Below the pieces are notes generated by a model. That model did not search any database and was not told the origin of the DNA. It saw only the letters and a program-made list of their open reading frames with translations. DNA of 64,000 bases from Actinomycetota bacterium (lineage in GTDB: Bacteria > Actinomycetota > Acidimicrobiia > IMCC26256 > JAENVU01): assembly GCA_016870395.1 (NCBI GenBank), contig VGBT01000008.1, forward strand, positions 25,863 through 89,862, in the 5' to 3' direction. This document shows positions 8,861 to 17,384 of the stretch, piece after piece. How positions within the stretch are numbered: position 1 is the stretch's first letter; each line of letters opens with the position of its first letter. Position numbers and translations under genes: made by a program.

Positions 8861-9147
8861 CTCACCAGCGCGTAAGCCTGTTCGCGCCCTGTGCGCGTCG
8901 GCCGCGCGTTGTAGCGGCGCTGATACGCGAGGAACAGCTCTCGGTTCGCTTCGCGCCAGGCCTGGACTCGCCGGATCCGAGCTTCACGATTCCGCCGGTA
9001 GTCCTCGCGTCGGCGGTTCCGATCACAGTCCTTGCAGATATTGCGGAGGCCATCTCGGTTCGCGGCGGCTCGGTAGAACGCAGTCGCTGGCTTCGTCTGC
9101 CCGCAATCCCGGCAAGCCTTTGAGTCGGGATTGTCCGCAATAGTCAC
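8857..9147 (-). CDS. Endonuclease VII-like zinc-finger protein without the nuclease core
   Basis: The 96-residue product has '[15 protein letters not shown]' and '[14 protein letters not shown]', the two CxxC pairs seen at the N-terminus of phage T4 endonuclease VII-like (HNH/Zn) proteins of actinobacteria. After this finger comes a long charged helix, but the catalytic DHDH and CxxC part that should follow is missing, and the protein stops at 'AYALVR'. It therefore binds zinc, and perhaps nucleic acid, but probably does not cut. The GTG overlaps the pup stop (GTGA at 9144-9147). Its place between pup and prcB suggests co-expression with the proteasome. Confidence 0.75.
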   Translation of the reverse strand: MTIADNPDSKACRDCGQTKPATAFYRAAANRDGLRNICKDCDRNRRREDYRRNREARIRRVQAWREANRELFLAYQRRYNARPTRTGREQAYALVR

Positions 9148-9338
9148 TCACCTCCCTTTTGTACGTACGACCGCACGAACTCCTCGGCGTTCACTTCGAG
9201 CACGGAGTCGATCTCGTCCAGGAGGTCGTCGAGCTCCTCCTTCAGCGCCTCCCCCTGGTTGACGGGCGCGGCGACCTCGGCCTCGTCGTTAGCCCGCTCC
9301 TTCGGGGCGGGCTTCTTCTTCTGCTCCCGTTCGGGCAT
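9144..9338 (-). CDS. pup: Prokaryotic ubiquitin-like protein Pup, GGE form
   Basis: The protein has 64 residues: a basic start (PEREQKKKP), a central helix ([18 protein letters not shown]) that binds the ARC coiled coil, then [16 protein letters not shown]. The last residue is Glu, so it can be attached by PafA without the deamidation that GGQ-type Pup needs. The codons for KGGE (AAG GGA GGT GAG) also form the ribosome-binding site of the next gene. An AGGAGGAG site lies just upstream of its own ATG. Confidence 0.96.
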   Translation of the reverse strand: MPEREQKKKPAPKERANDEAEVAAPVNQGEALKEELDDLLDEIDSVLEVNAEEFVRSYVQKGGE

Positions 9339-9386
9339 TACGACTCCTCCTCGGCGACGAACGCACCCTAGGGCGATGGTCGCGCC

Positions 9387-10871
9387 CTATTGCGCCAGGG
9401 CGTCCACCAGCTCGGCCGGTGTCGGGCACCGGTGGAACAACCGCTCGACGTGCGCCCGGCTTCCCTTGAGCGGTTCCATCATCGGGATCCGCCGCAGGGG
9501 GTCCGTGCCCACGTCGAGGATGATGCTGTCCCAGTTGGCCGCGACCACCGCTTCGGGCCAGCGGGCCAGGCATCCGCCCCGGAAGTAGGCACGGGTCCGG
9601 CCGGGAGCCTCGGTCACCGCGGCGAGCACGGCGTCCTCGGCGACCAGGCGTTCGATCTTGCCCGCCCGCACCAGCCGCTCGTAGAGCGACCGCTCGGGGC
9701 GCACGTCGTGGTACTGGAGGTCGAGCAGCGCGAGCTTGGGGTCGTCCCAGTCGAGCCTGTCGCGCTCGCGGTACGCCTCGAGCAGGGCGAGCTTGGTCAC
9801 CCAGTCGAGCGTGCCGTCGAGGCCCATCGGGTCGCGCTCCAGCGCGCCGAGCACCTGCTCCCAGCGGACCAGCACCGTCTCGGCCACCTCCCCGCCGCAC
9901 TCCTCCAGCCCCACCTCGTCGGCGTACTTCTGGGCGAGGCGAAGGAACTCCCACTGCAACTCCACCGCGGTACAGGACCCGCCCTCGGTCAGGTCGACCG
10001 TCGCGCGACACGTGAGGTCGTGGCTCACTGTGCGCACCGCGTGCACCGGCCCGACGATCGAAAGGTCCTTGCCGATGAAGTCGTCCTCGATCATGGCGAG
10101 CACGATGGCGGTCGTACCCACCTTCAGGAACGTCGACGTCTCGCAGAGGTTCGCGTCGCCGGCGATCACGTGGAGGCGGCGGTACTTCTGGGGATCCGCG
10201 TGCGGCTCGTCGCGCGTGTTGACCAACGGCCGCTTCAACGTCGTCTCGAGCCCGACCTCCTCCTCGAAGAAGTCGGCTCGCGAGGAGATCTGGTAGTCGA
10301 CGGCCTCCGCGCCGTTCTCGGCGCCGACCTTCCCCGCACCCGTGAACAGCTGGCGACTCACGAACCAGGGCAGCAAATTGCGCACCAGCGACGCGAACGG
10401 CACCGTGCGGTCCACAAGGTAGTTCTCGTGGCACCCGTACGAGTTGCCCTTGCCGTCGGAGTTGTTCTTGTAGACGACGACCTCCTGGCCTGGCTCCATG
10501 ATGCGGCGCGCGGCCTGCATTGACCGGGCGAGGATCCGCTCCCCCGCCTTGTCGGCCGCTACGAGCTCGAGCGCGTCCAGGCACTCCGGCGTGGAGTACT
10601 CGGGGTGCGCGTGGTCGACGTAGTAGCGGGCACCGTTGGTGAGCACGGTGTTCACCAGATGGGTCTCGACCTCGGGGGCCTGGCCGCCGTCGCGCCCGAA
10701 CCCGCGCGCGTCGCGCCCCGGCGACTCGTCCTCGAAGTCCCAGCCGACGCGCCGGTGCTCCACGTACCCGTTGATGAGCAGAGACGACGCGAGCACCGGG
10801 TTCGCGTCGTGCGCGCCGCGCAACGAGACGCCGTACTCCGTCTCGATCCCGCACACCTTCGGCACTGCCAC
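9387..10871 (-). CDS. dop: Depupylase Dop
   Basis: Dop removes Pup from substrates and, in GGQ species, also deamidates Pup. The 494-residue protein begins MAVPKVCGIETEYG. Residues about 40-75 form the extra loop ('ESPGRDARGFGRDGGQ') that separates Dop from PafA. 'YYVDHAHPEYSTPECLD' has the catalytic Asp (D86). The segment '[19 protein letters not shown]' is the nucleotide site. Since Pup here ends in Glu, only the depupylase activity should be needed. It lies 63 bases after arc and 48 before pup. Confidence 0.95.
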   Translation of the reverse strand: MAVPKVCGIETEYGVSLRGAHDANPVLASSLLINGYVEHRRVGWDFEDESPGRDARGFGRDGGQAPEVETHLVNTVLTNGARYYVDHAHPEYSTPECLDALELVAADKAGERILARSMQAARRIMEPGQEVVVYKNNSDGKGNSYGCHENYLVDRTVPFASLVRNLLPWFVSRQLFTGAGKVGAENGAEAVDYQISSRADFFEEEVGLETTLKRPLVNTRDEPHADPQKYRRLHVIAGDANLCETSTFLKVGTTAIVLAMIEDDFIGKDLSIVGPVHAVRTVSHDLTCRATVDLTEGGSCTAVELQWEFLRLAQKYADEVGLEECGGEVAETVLVRWEQVLGALERDPMGLDGTLDWVTKLALLEAYRERDRLDWDDPKLALLDLQYHDVRPERSLYERLVRAGKIERLVAEDAVLAAVTEAPGRTRAYFRGGCLARWPEAVVAANWDSIILDVGTDPLRRIPMMEPLKGSRAHVERLFHRCPTPAELVDALAQ

Positions 10872-10934
10872 GCGATCAGCCTACCTGTCTCGGGTCGCGC
10901 CCGGGCTCGCACGCGCCGACGCGCGATTGCGCTC

Positions 10935-12695
10935 CTAGAGGTACTGGCCGGTGGTGACGCGCTCGATCTGGCGTCCGCCGCCCTGGTCCACGTCGCCCTC
11001 GGAAAGTAGCGTGCGCACGAACACGATCCGCTCGCCCTTCTTGCCCGAGATTTTCGCCCAGTCGTCGGGGTTGGTCGTGTTCGGCAAATCCTCGTGCTCG
11101 CGATACTCCTGCTTGATCGAGTCGAGCAGGTCCTGGGTGCAGATCCCGCGCGCGCCGCCCGCGATCTGTCGCTTGATCGACAGCTTCTTCGCGCGCCGCA
11201 CGACGTTCTCGATCATGGCGCCCGACGAGAAGTCCTTGAAGAACAGAGTCTCCTTGTCGCCGTTCTGGTACGTGACCTCGAGGAACCGGTTCGCCTCGTC
11301 GGCCGCGTACATCGCCTCGACCGCGCGATCGATCATCACGCGCACCGCAGCGGCGGCGTCGCCGTCATGGTGCTTGGTCTCGTCCTCGGCGATCGGCAGG
11401 GTTGGCAGCAGATAGCGGGAGAAGATCTGCTTCGCAGACGCCTCGTCGGGGCGTTCGATCTTGATCTTCACGTCGAGGCGCCCGGGGCGGAGGATCGCGG
11501 GGTCGATCAGGTCCTCCCGGTTCGACGCGCCGATGACGATCACGTTCTTGAGGCTCTCCACCCCGTCGATCTCGGCAAGGAGCTGGGGAACGATGGTGCT
11601 CTCGATGTCGGAGGAGATCCCGGTGCCGCGGGTGCGGAACAGGGAGTCCATCTCGTCGAAGAACACGATGACGGGCACGCCCTCCTCGCTCTTCTCCCGG
11701 GCGCGCTCGAAGATGAGCCGGATCTGACGCTCCGTCTCGCCTACGTACTTGTTGAGCAGTTCGGGGCCCTTGATGTTCAGGAAGTAGGAACGGGTCTTCG
11801 CGTTGCCCGTCTTCTCGGCCACGCGCTGCGCGAGCGAGTTGGCGACCGCCTTGGCGATGAGCGTCTTGCCGCACCCCGGCGGGCCGTAGAGCAGGATGCC
11901 CTTCGGTGGCGCCAGATCGTGCTCGTGGAACAGCTCCGCATGCAGGTACGGCAGCTCGACCGCGTCGTGGATCTGCTCGATCTGGTCGTCGAGGCCGCCG
12001 ACGTCGGCGTAGGTGATGTCGGGCACCTCCTCGAGGACGAGCTCCTCCACCTCCGGGCGGGGGATGCGCTCCACGAGCAGCCCCGAGCGCGCCTCCATCA
12101 GCACGTGCTCGCCTGCGCGCAGCCGCACGCCGAGCAGATCGTCGGCCAGCTCGCACACCCGCTCCTCGTCGGCGCGACCCACCACCAGCGCGCGCAGACC
12201 GTCCTCGAGCAGCTCCTTGAAGACCACCACCTCGCCCTGGGACTCCGGGGCGCGCGCGAGCACCACGTTGAGCGACTCGTTGAGGACGACCTCCTGGCCG
12301 CGTGACAGCTCCTCGACCTCGAGCTCGGGGTGCACGTTGACCCGCATCTTGCGTCCGGCCGTGAACACGTCGACGGTGCCGTCGTCGTTGGCCCCCAGCA
12401 AGGTGCCGTAGCCGGACGGGGGCATCGTGAGCTTCTCTACCTCCTCACGCAGCGCCGCGATGTGCTCGCGCGCTTCGCGCAAGGTGGCCGAGAGCCGCTC
12501 GTTCTGGGACACTGCCTGCGCCAGCTGACCCTTGGTCTCGAGCAGCCGCTCCTCCAGGGTTCGCACCCGCTTGGGCGCATCTTGGAGCCGGCGCCGGAGG
12601 AGCACCATGTCCTCCTCGAGCGTCTTGATCTGGTCCTGGAGCTCGCCGACCTGGCGCTCGTACTCGGCGAGGCGTCGTTCGTGCTCGGCAGCCAC
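10935..12695 (-). CDS. arc: Proteasome-associated AAA+ ATPase ARC/Mpa
   Basis: The hexameric ATPase binds pupylated proteins, unfolds them and feeds them to PrcAB. The 586-residue product has an N-terminal coiled coil (residues 1-90), tandem OB domains (about 95-215), then one AAA module with Walker A GPPGCGKT (271-278), Walker B FFDEMD (345-350) and the arginine-finger region. It ends GQYL, with the penultimate Tyr used to dock into the proteasome alpha ring. GTG at 12695 is chosen because AGGAGGAGG lies directly upstream; an ATG at 12730 would place that site inside the gene. It is the first gene of the operon. Confidence 0.95.
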   Translation of the reverse strand: MAAEHERRLAEYERQVGELQDQIKTLEEDMVLLRRRLQDAPKRVRTLEERLLETKGQLAQAVSQNERLSATLREAREHIAALREEVEKLTMPPSGYGTLLGANDDGTVDVFTAGRKMRVNVHPELEVEELSRGQEVVLNESLNVVLARAPESQGEVVVFKELLEDGLRALVVGRADEERVCELADDLLGVRLRAGEHVLMEARSGLLVERIPRPEVEELVLEEVPDITYADVGGLDDQIEQIHDAVELPYLHAELFHEHDLAPPKGILLYGPPGCGKTLIAKAVANSLAQRVAEKTGNAKTRSYFLNIKGPELLNKYVGETERQIRLIFERAREKSEEGVPVIVFFDEMDSLFRTRGTGISSDIESTIVPQLLAEIDGVESLKNVIVIGASNREDLIDPAILRPGRLDVKIKIERPDEASAKQIFSRYLLPTLPIAEDETKHHDGDAAAAVRVMIDRAVEAMYAADEANRFLEVTYQNGDKETLFFKDFSSGAMIENVVRRAKKLSIKRQIAGGARGICTQDLLDSIKQEYREHEDLPNTTNPDDWAKISGKKGERIVFVRTLLSEGDVDQGGGRQIERVTTGQYL

Positions 12696-12907
12696 GATGC
12701 CTCCTCCTCTCGCTCCTCGTGACGCCATGACCGGTCGGCCACGGCCTCTACGCGGGACCCTAGCGATCCCACGTCCTCCCGATGTGCATTTTCCCCGAAG
12801 GGGCCTGGTGAATTGCTGTCGCGTGCCGATATGTCGGTACGCTCCCATCGACCACCCCCCGCTCCACCCTGAGCCCCCGCTCGGGGCGACCTCGAGGAGA
12901 AGGCCAC

Positions 12908-13141
12908 ATGAAGGTCTGGATCGACCAGGACCTCTGCACCGGCGACGGGCTCTGCGAGGAGATCGCGCCCGCCGTGTTCACCCTGCTCGACGACGGCCTG
13001 GCCTACGTGAAGGAGGCGGACAAGGTCTTCTCGGACCCGGGCGGGCCCGAGGGCATCGTCAACATCCCCGACGGCATGCTCGAGGCCACCATCGAGGCCG
13101 CCGAGGAGTGCCCCGGGGAGTGCATCTTCATCGAGGAGTAG
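12908..13141 (+). CDS. Ferredoxin, probable [3Fe-4S] type
   Basis: The 77-residue protein has the pattern C-x5-C (residues 10 and 16, 'DLCTGDGLC') and CPGEC near the C-terminus. This matches the single-cluster [3Fe-4S] ferredoxins of actinobacteria that supply electrons to cytochromes P450 and similar enzymes. No P450 is present in the window, so its partner is unknown. A GAGAAGG ribosome site precedes the ATG. The 212 bases to the divergent arc gene should contain promoters for both. Confidence 0.88.
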   Translation: MKVWIDQDLCTGDGLCEEIAPAVFTLLDDGLAYVKEADKVFSDPGGPEGIVNIPDGMLEATIEAAEECPGECIFIEE

Positions 13142-13165
13142 CCCTCCGGGCACGGAGTGCGGTGG

Positions 13166-13192
13166 CGGCCCGGGTCCTGGTGCCCCGGGCCG
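13166..13192 (+). terminator. Strong GC hairpin after the ferredoxin gene
   Basis: GGCCCGGG (13167-13174) pairs perfectly with CCCGGGCC (13184-13191) around a 9-base loop, and one more C-G pair extends it outward. It starts 25 bases after the ferredoxin stop. No T-run follows, so it may act as an imperfect intrinsic terminator or a 3' stabiliser. Confidence 0.45.
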
Positions 13193-13471
13193 TTGCGCGC
13201 CCGGGGCGGTACAGTTGGGGCCCCTGTGGGCCGAGAGACAGGCTCGCGACGCCGAAGCGAGGAGCAGCGGCCCACGGAACTGGGTCGCCCGAGCGGGGCC
13301 CGAGCGGCCTGTGCCGAAGGCGCAAGAGCGGAAAGGTGGTGAGGCGCATGCATACCGGCGAACCCCCGAGTAGATGCGACCGCGCCCGCCGTCCGTGCTG
13401 CGTCTGAGCTGACGAGCCGACGGGCCGGTCCTGTGCGCCCGCGTCCGTCCGCCCCTCGAAGGAGGTGTGTT
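13193..13471 (+). promoter_or_regulatory. Long structured leader before the MgtE-like/NRAMP pair, possible cis-regulatory RNA
   Basis: About 280 non-coding bases precede the transporter pair. GTGGGCC (13226-13232) pairs with GGCCCAC (13269-13275), and nested inside it CTCGC (13243-13247) pairs with GCGAG (13257-13261). Further on, CGCAT near 13345 can pair with ATGCG about 25 bases later. A good GAAGGAGG ribosome site sits just before the ATG at 13472. The gene context (divalent-metal transport) makes a metal-sensing riboswitch plausible, but I could not match it to the M-box, yybP-ykoY or NiCo consensus. Confidence 0.35.
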
Positions 13472-14827
13472 ATGGCCCGTCGCCCTCCCCTGCCCACGCC
13501 CGCCGCGCTCCGACGCCGGCGCGAGCACCGAACCCAGCGCCTCCTCGCGAACCGCGCCGTCGCGGAAGCGCTCGTGTCCGCGGCCGGCCTCGTCGGTCGG
13601 CCGGTCCTGGCCCGCGGCGGTGCGGAGGTCGGCCGCGTCGTCGACTTCGTCGTTCGGTGGCAGGGCGAGACCTACCCGCCGGTCACCGGCCTGGTGGTCC
13701 GGGTGGGACGACGCCGCGCGTACGTGCCCGCCGAAGCCGTCGCGGACGTCGTCCCGGACCGCGTCACCCTCAGCACCGCACGCCTCGACCTGCGCGACTT
13801 CGAGCGGCGCACCGGCGAGGTGGTGCTCAACGGCGACGTGGTCGACCACCAGCTCGTCGACGTCGACGGGGTGCGGGTCGTGCGGGCCGCCGACCTCTAC
13901 CTCTCGCGCGTCGGCGAGCTGTATCGCCTTGTGGGTGTCGACGTGGGCTTCCAGACGCTGCTCCGCCGGCTCGGCCCGAGCCGCTGGCGGCGGCGCCCGA
14001 CGCCGGACCGCGTCATCGACTGGGGGGCGATCCAGCCGTTCGGCACCGGCGCCTCGGAGCCGGGCCCGCCGGGGCCGATGCGCCTCCACCGACCCAACCA
14101 TGCGCTGCGCCGCCTTCGCCCCGCCGAGGTCGCGGACCTCCTCGAGGAGCTCGGTCGCGAAGAGCGCCAGGAGCTGCTCGCCGCGCTGGAGCCGGAGGCG
14201 GCCGCGGACGCGCTCGAGGAGATGGACCCCGACGAGCTCGGCGCGCTCCTGCGCGAGTCCGGCACCAAGCAGGCGGCCGAGCTGCTCGCCGAGATGGAGC
14301 CCGACGAGGCCGTCGATGCGCTGCGCGACCTGGAGGTCGGCGAGGTCGACGAGATCCTGGCCGTCATGACCTCGACGGTCGCCGACCGCCTGCGCGCGCT
14401 GCTGCTGTACCGGGAGGGCTCGGCCGGCGGGCTGATGACCACCAACCTCGTCCTGGTCCGGCCGCACCAGACCGTCGGCGAGGTCCGCCGCATCCTGCGC
14501 ACGCAGGCCGAGCATCAGGACGACGTCGACGCGGTGATCATCGTCGACGAGAACGGCCGGGTGGTACACGACCTCGGCCTGTGGGAGCTGCTCGTCGCGG
14601 CGAAGAACGACGCCGTCATCGACGTGGCCGGCCCGCCCGAACCGACGACGGTCCAGCCGGACGCGCCGCTCAAGGAGGTCGTGGACCAGTTCATCGACTC
14701 GCGCGGTTCGTCGCTGCTCGTGGTCGACGAGCAGGACCGTCCCGTCGGGCGGATCCTCGCCGACGACCTGGTCGACGCGCTCGTGCCCGAGCACGGCCGC
14801 GTCCGCTTCCCGAGGCTGTTCGGCTAG
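13472..14827 (+). CDS. PRC-barrel / MgtE-N / CBS-domain protein, likely magnesium-sensing partner of a transporter
   Basis: This 451-residue soluble protein starts at 13472 behind GAAGGAGG. A basic N-terminus leads to one or two PRC-barrel-like segments (about residues 45-165), then the MgtE N-terminal helical superhelix ('LRPAEVADLLEELGREERQE' and the repeated 'EMDPDE/EMEPDE' loops), and two CBS motifs (about 325-445). The channel-forming MgtE membrane domain is absent, so it is not a transporter itself. It ends 5 bases before the NRAMP-like gene, so the pair is probably one operon and this protein may gate or report on the transporter. Confidence 0.85.
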   Translation: MARRPPLPTPAALRRRREHRTQRLLANRAVAEALVSAAGLVGRPVLARGGAEVGRVVDFVVRWQGETYPPVTGLVVRVGRRRAYVPAEAVADVVPDRVTLSTARLDLRDFERRTGEVVLNGDVVDHQLVDVDGVRVVRAADLYLSRVGELYRLVGVDVGFQTLLRRLGPSRWRRRPTPDRVIDWGAIQPFGTGASEPGPPGPMRLHRPNHALRRLRPAEVADLLEELGREERQELLAALEPEAAADALEEMDPDELGALLRESGTKQAAELLAEMEPDEAVDALRDLEVGEVDEILAVMTSTVADRLRALLLYREGSAGGLMTTNLVLVRPHQTVGEVRRILRTQAEHQDDVDAVIIVDENGRVVHDLGLWELLVAAKNDAVIDVAGPPEPTTVQPDAPLKEVVDQFIDSRGSSLLVVDEQDRPVGRILADDLVDALVPEHGRVRFPRLFG

Positions 14828-14832
14828 CTGTC

Positions 14833-16107
14833 ATGAGCGCGGTTCCTGTGTCCCCACCGCCGGCGCCTCGCCGGCGCCGCTACGTGCGGCCCGCCGCGAT
14901 CCTGGGCATCCTCGGCCCGGGTCTGATCGCGGCCAACGCCGGCAACGACGCGGGCGGGATCGCGACCTACGCGGAGGCCGGCGCCCTTTTCGAGTACCGA
15001 ACCTTGTTCATCTGCGTGTGCGTGATCGTCGCGCTCGTCGCAGTGCAGGAGATGGCCGCGCGGGTCGGTGCCTACAGCGGCGAGGGTCTGATGTCGCTCG
15101 TGCGTGAGCAGTTCTCGCTGCGCCTCGGCGCGTTCGCGGTGTGCTGCCTGCTGGTCGCGAACCTCGGTCTCGTCGTCTCGGAGTTCGCGGGCATCGGCGC
15201 CGCGCTCGAGATCTTCGGCGTCTCCCGGTACGTCTCCGTGCCGATCGCGGTGGTGGTGATCCTCGGCGTCGTGTTGTTCGGGTCCTACCGGTACGCGGAG
15301 CGGGTCTTCCTCGTCCTCTCGCTCGTGTTCCTCACCTACCCGGTGGCCATGATCCTCGCCGATCCCGACTGGGGTGATGTCGTGTCCAACGCCCTGATCC
15401 CGCACTTCGTCGCCGACCGCGACTTCCTGCTGATCGCGGTTGCGCTCGTGGGGACGACGATCACGCCGTACATGCAGCTCTACCAGGCTGCCGCGGTCGC
15501 CGACCGTGGCATCGGCCCTGAGGACTATCGCAACGAGCGGATCGACGCAGTTTTCGGAGCCCTGTTCGCCGGGTTCATCTTCGTCTCGGTTTTGATCGCC
15601 ACGGCGGCGACCATCGGGGGCACCGGCGGCATCACCTCCGCGGCCAACGCCGCGCAGGCGCTCGAGCCCGTCGCCGGTCAGCGCGCCGAGGCGCTGTTCG
15701 CGATCGGCCTGCTGGGAGCGTCGATGCTTGCGGCGGCCATTGTCCCGCTGTCGACCGCCTACGGCCTCGCCGAGGCGGTGGGAGCCGAGCGCTCCGTCTC
15801 GCGCCGCTTCCGGGAAGCGCCGCTGTTCCTCGGGCTCTTCACGGCGCAGGTCTTGATCGGCGCCGCCGTCGCCTTGATCCCGGTGAATCTGATCGACCTG
15901 CTCGTGAGCATGCAGATCCTCAACGGGTTCATCACGCCCGTCATCCTGGTGATCCTCTTCGTGCTCACGAGCCGGCCCGCAGTCGTCGGCGACGCGGTGA
16001 ACGGCCCGCGCTTGCGGGTTTTCGCGTTCGTGTGCGTGGTCGCGGTGTCGGTGTTGGCGGTGTCGGTGCTCGGTCTCACGGTCGCCGGATGGCTCGGCCT
16101 GGCCTGA
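14833..16107 (+). CDS. NRAMP-family metal transporter with altered metal site
   Basis: The 424-residue protein has about 11 membrane helices with the NRAMP fold. The helix-1 break reads NAGNDAGGIATYAEAG (Asp at 39) in place of the usual DPGN, and the helix-6 break reads TTITPYMQLYQ (TPY at 211-213) in place of MPHN. The loss of the metal-binding Met means selectivity differs from classical Mn/Fe NRAMPs; it is closer to the NRAMP-related branch that includes magnesium transporters. Its coupling to an MgtE-N/CBS protein supports a magnesium or related role (inference). Confidence 0.85.
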   Translation: MSAVPVSPPPAPRRRRYVRPAAILGILGPGLIAANAGNDAGGIATYAEAGALFEYRTLFICVCVIVALVAVQEMAARVGAYSGEGLMSLVREQFSLRLGAFAVCCLLVANLGLVVSEFAGIGAALEIFGVSRYVSVPIAVVVILGVVLFGSYRYAERVFLVLSLVFLTYPVAMILADPDWGDVVSNALIPHFVADRDFLLIAVALVGTTITPYMQLYQAAAVADRGIGPEDYRNERIDAVFGALFAGFIFVSVLIATAATIGGTGGITSAANAAQALEPVAGQRAEALFAIGLLGASMLAAAIVPLSTAYGLAEAVGAERSVSRRFREAPLFLGLFTAQVLIGAAVALIPVNLIDLLVSMQILNGFITPVILVILFVLTSRPAVVGDAVNGPRLRVFAFVCVVAVSVLAVSVLGLTVAGWLGLA

Positions 16108-16110
16108 CGC

Positions 16111-16158
16111 ATTCGGCGCCGGTTCCGCACTCCCTGGCGCTCGCTCTCGGCGCCGAAT
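16111..16158. terminator. Bidirectional hairpin between convergent genes
   Basis: ATTCGGCGCCG (16111-16121) is a perfect inverted repeat of CGGCGCCGAAT (16148-16158), giving an 11-base-pair stem with a 26-base loop. It lies right after the NRAMP stop and before the 3' end of the convergent protease gene, as expected for a shared terminator. Confidence 0.6.
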
Positions 16159-16207
16159 TCGAGCATAGGCGCGCAAAGGGCGCGTGTCGGAACGTCGGGC
16201 GCCCCGA

Positions 16208-17374
16208 TCAGCCGATCAGGCAGTAGCCGGTGTCGACCGAATCGCGCGCGACGGAGGCGAGCACCGCGGAGAGCTCCGCATCGGTGAGGGCGTACGCGGT
16301 CCCCGCGAAAGCCGGGTCGATCGCGAACGCCACGCCCACGACGGTGCCCTGCTCGTCGACGAGGGCGCTTCCGGAGTCACCGGGCTCGAGATCCGCGGCG
16401 AGCACGAAGACGTCGCGGCGGGTCTCGCTCGTGCGATAGATGTCGGAGCCGCGAGCGACGATGCGCTCCGCGATCCGGGCGGGTGAGAGTGAGAGCGGCC
16501 CGCCTCGCGAATAGCCGTACACAACGGCGAGCGCACCGACGTCGGTGTCGCCGTGCGCGAGCGGTGGCGCGTCAAGGCCGGGGACGCGCAGGACCGCAAG
16601 GTCGCGGCGAGGATCAAAGCGGACCACCGTCGCGCGATGGTCGCCCCCCTCCGCGTCGAGCACGGTGGTGTCGCGCTCCCCCGCCACGACGTGTGCGTTC
16701 GTGACCACGATGCCCGGCGCGGCGACGAAGCCCGAGCCCTTCTGGATCTGGTCACAGGCCTGTCCTTCGACGCGAACGACCGAAGCGCGCACTCGCGCGT
16801 CGACCTCCGGCGCGAGGAACGTGGTGGGGACCTCACCGGGCGGGCGGGGGCCGCCGTCGGGCCCGAAGACCTCGGGGTACGGCGCCTCGGCGACCATCCG
16901 CCCGAGCTCGCGCAGCGACGCCGGCGGCTCCGGCGCCACGTCGTCGATCGTCGAGACGATCGTGGAGCCGCGGGCCTCCCGCGCGGGCCAGCCGGGTGCG
17001 CTGGTCAGCGCGGGGACCAGCAGCCACACGAGCACGAGCACACCGAAGACGCCGACGGTCGCACCGCCCGCCTGGTCGCCGCGGTGGAGCACCTCGCCGC
17101 CGGGGATGTGCTGCTGCACCAAGGTGCCGACCGCCAATCCGAGCGCCTGGCCGAGCAGGCCGAGCCCGAACACGAACGCCAGGACCGCGAACAGGCGGCC
17201 ACGGGGCGAGGCTCCGGCGAGCGCGGTCATCAGATCGGGCACGAACCGGATCGCGACGAAAACGGCCAGGGCGAGCCCGATCCACGACAGCGATCGGGCC
17301 AGGAAGCCGAGCCGGTACCCACCGATCGCGGCGGCGACGATCGCCACCAGGATCACGGCGTCGAGGAGGTTCAA
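16208..17374 (-). CDS. marP: MarP-type membrane serine protease (CvpA-like membrane part plus trypsin-like domain)
   Basis: The 388-residue protein has four N-terminal membrane helices (about 1-125, CvpA/colicin V production fold) and an extracytoplasmic chymotrypsin-fold domain (about 185-388). The catalytic triad is visible: H228 in TNAHVV, D258 in RRDLAVL and S334 in GDSGSAL. In Mycobacterium tuberculosis the homolog protects against acid and oxidative stress, with a disulphide in the protease domain; here Cys 207 and a Cys near the C-terminus (GYCLIG) could form it. It is followed upstream by trmI on the same strand. Confidence 0.9.
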   Translation of the reverse strand: MNLLDAVILVAIVAAAIGGYRLGFLARSLSWIGLALAVFVAIRFVPDLMTALAGASPRGRLFAVLAFVFGLGLLGQALGLAVGTLVQQHIPGGEVLHRGDQAGGATVGVFGVLVLVWLLVPALTSAPGWPAREARGSTIVSTIDDVAPEPPASLRELGRMVAEAPYPEVFGPDGGPRPPGEVPTTFLAPEVDARVRASVVRVEGQACDQIQKGSGFVAAPGIVVTNAHVVAGERDTTVLDAEGGDHRATVVRFDPRRDLAVLRVPGLDAPPLAHGDTDVGALAVVYGYSRGGPLSLSPARIAERIVARGSDIYRTSETRRDVFVLAADLEPGDSGSALVDEQGTVVGVAFAIDPAFAGTAYALTDAELSAVLASVARDSVDTGYCLIG

Positions 17375-17384
17375 CGGCCCTCGC

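Noticed and set aside
10935..12848. A longer ARC from upstream starts at 12730 or 12848
   Set aside because: The strong AGGAGGAGG ribosome site lies between those starts and the GTG at 12695, and the extra residues lack similarity.
13193..13471. Assignment of the leader to M-box or yybP-ykoY riboswitch
   Set aside because: A few short pieces (GGTGAGGC-like) resemble the M-box but the order and conserved core do not fit, so I left it unnamed.
12437..14794. A 785-codon minus-strand frame opposite the ferredoxin and MgtE-like genes
   Set aside because: Codon content is that of an antisense shadow and it crosses the ARC start and ribosome site.
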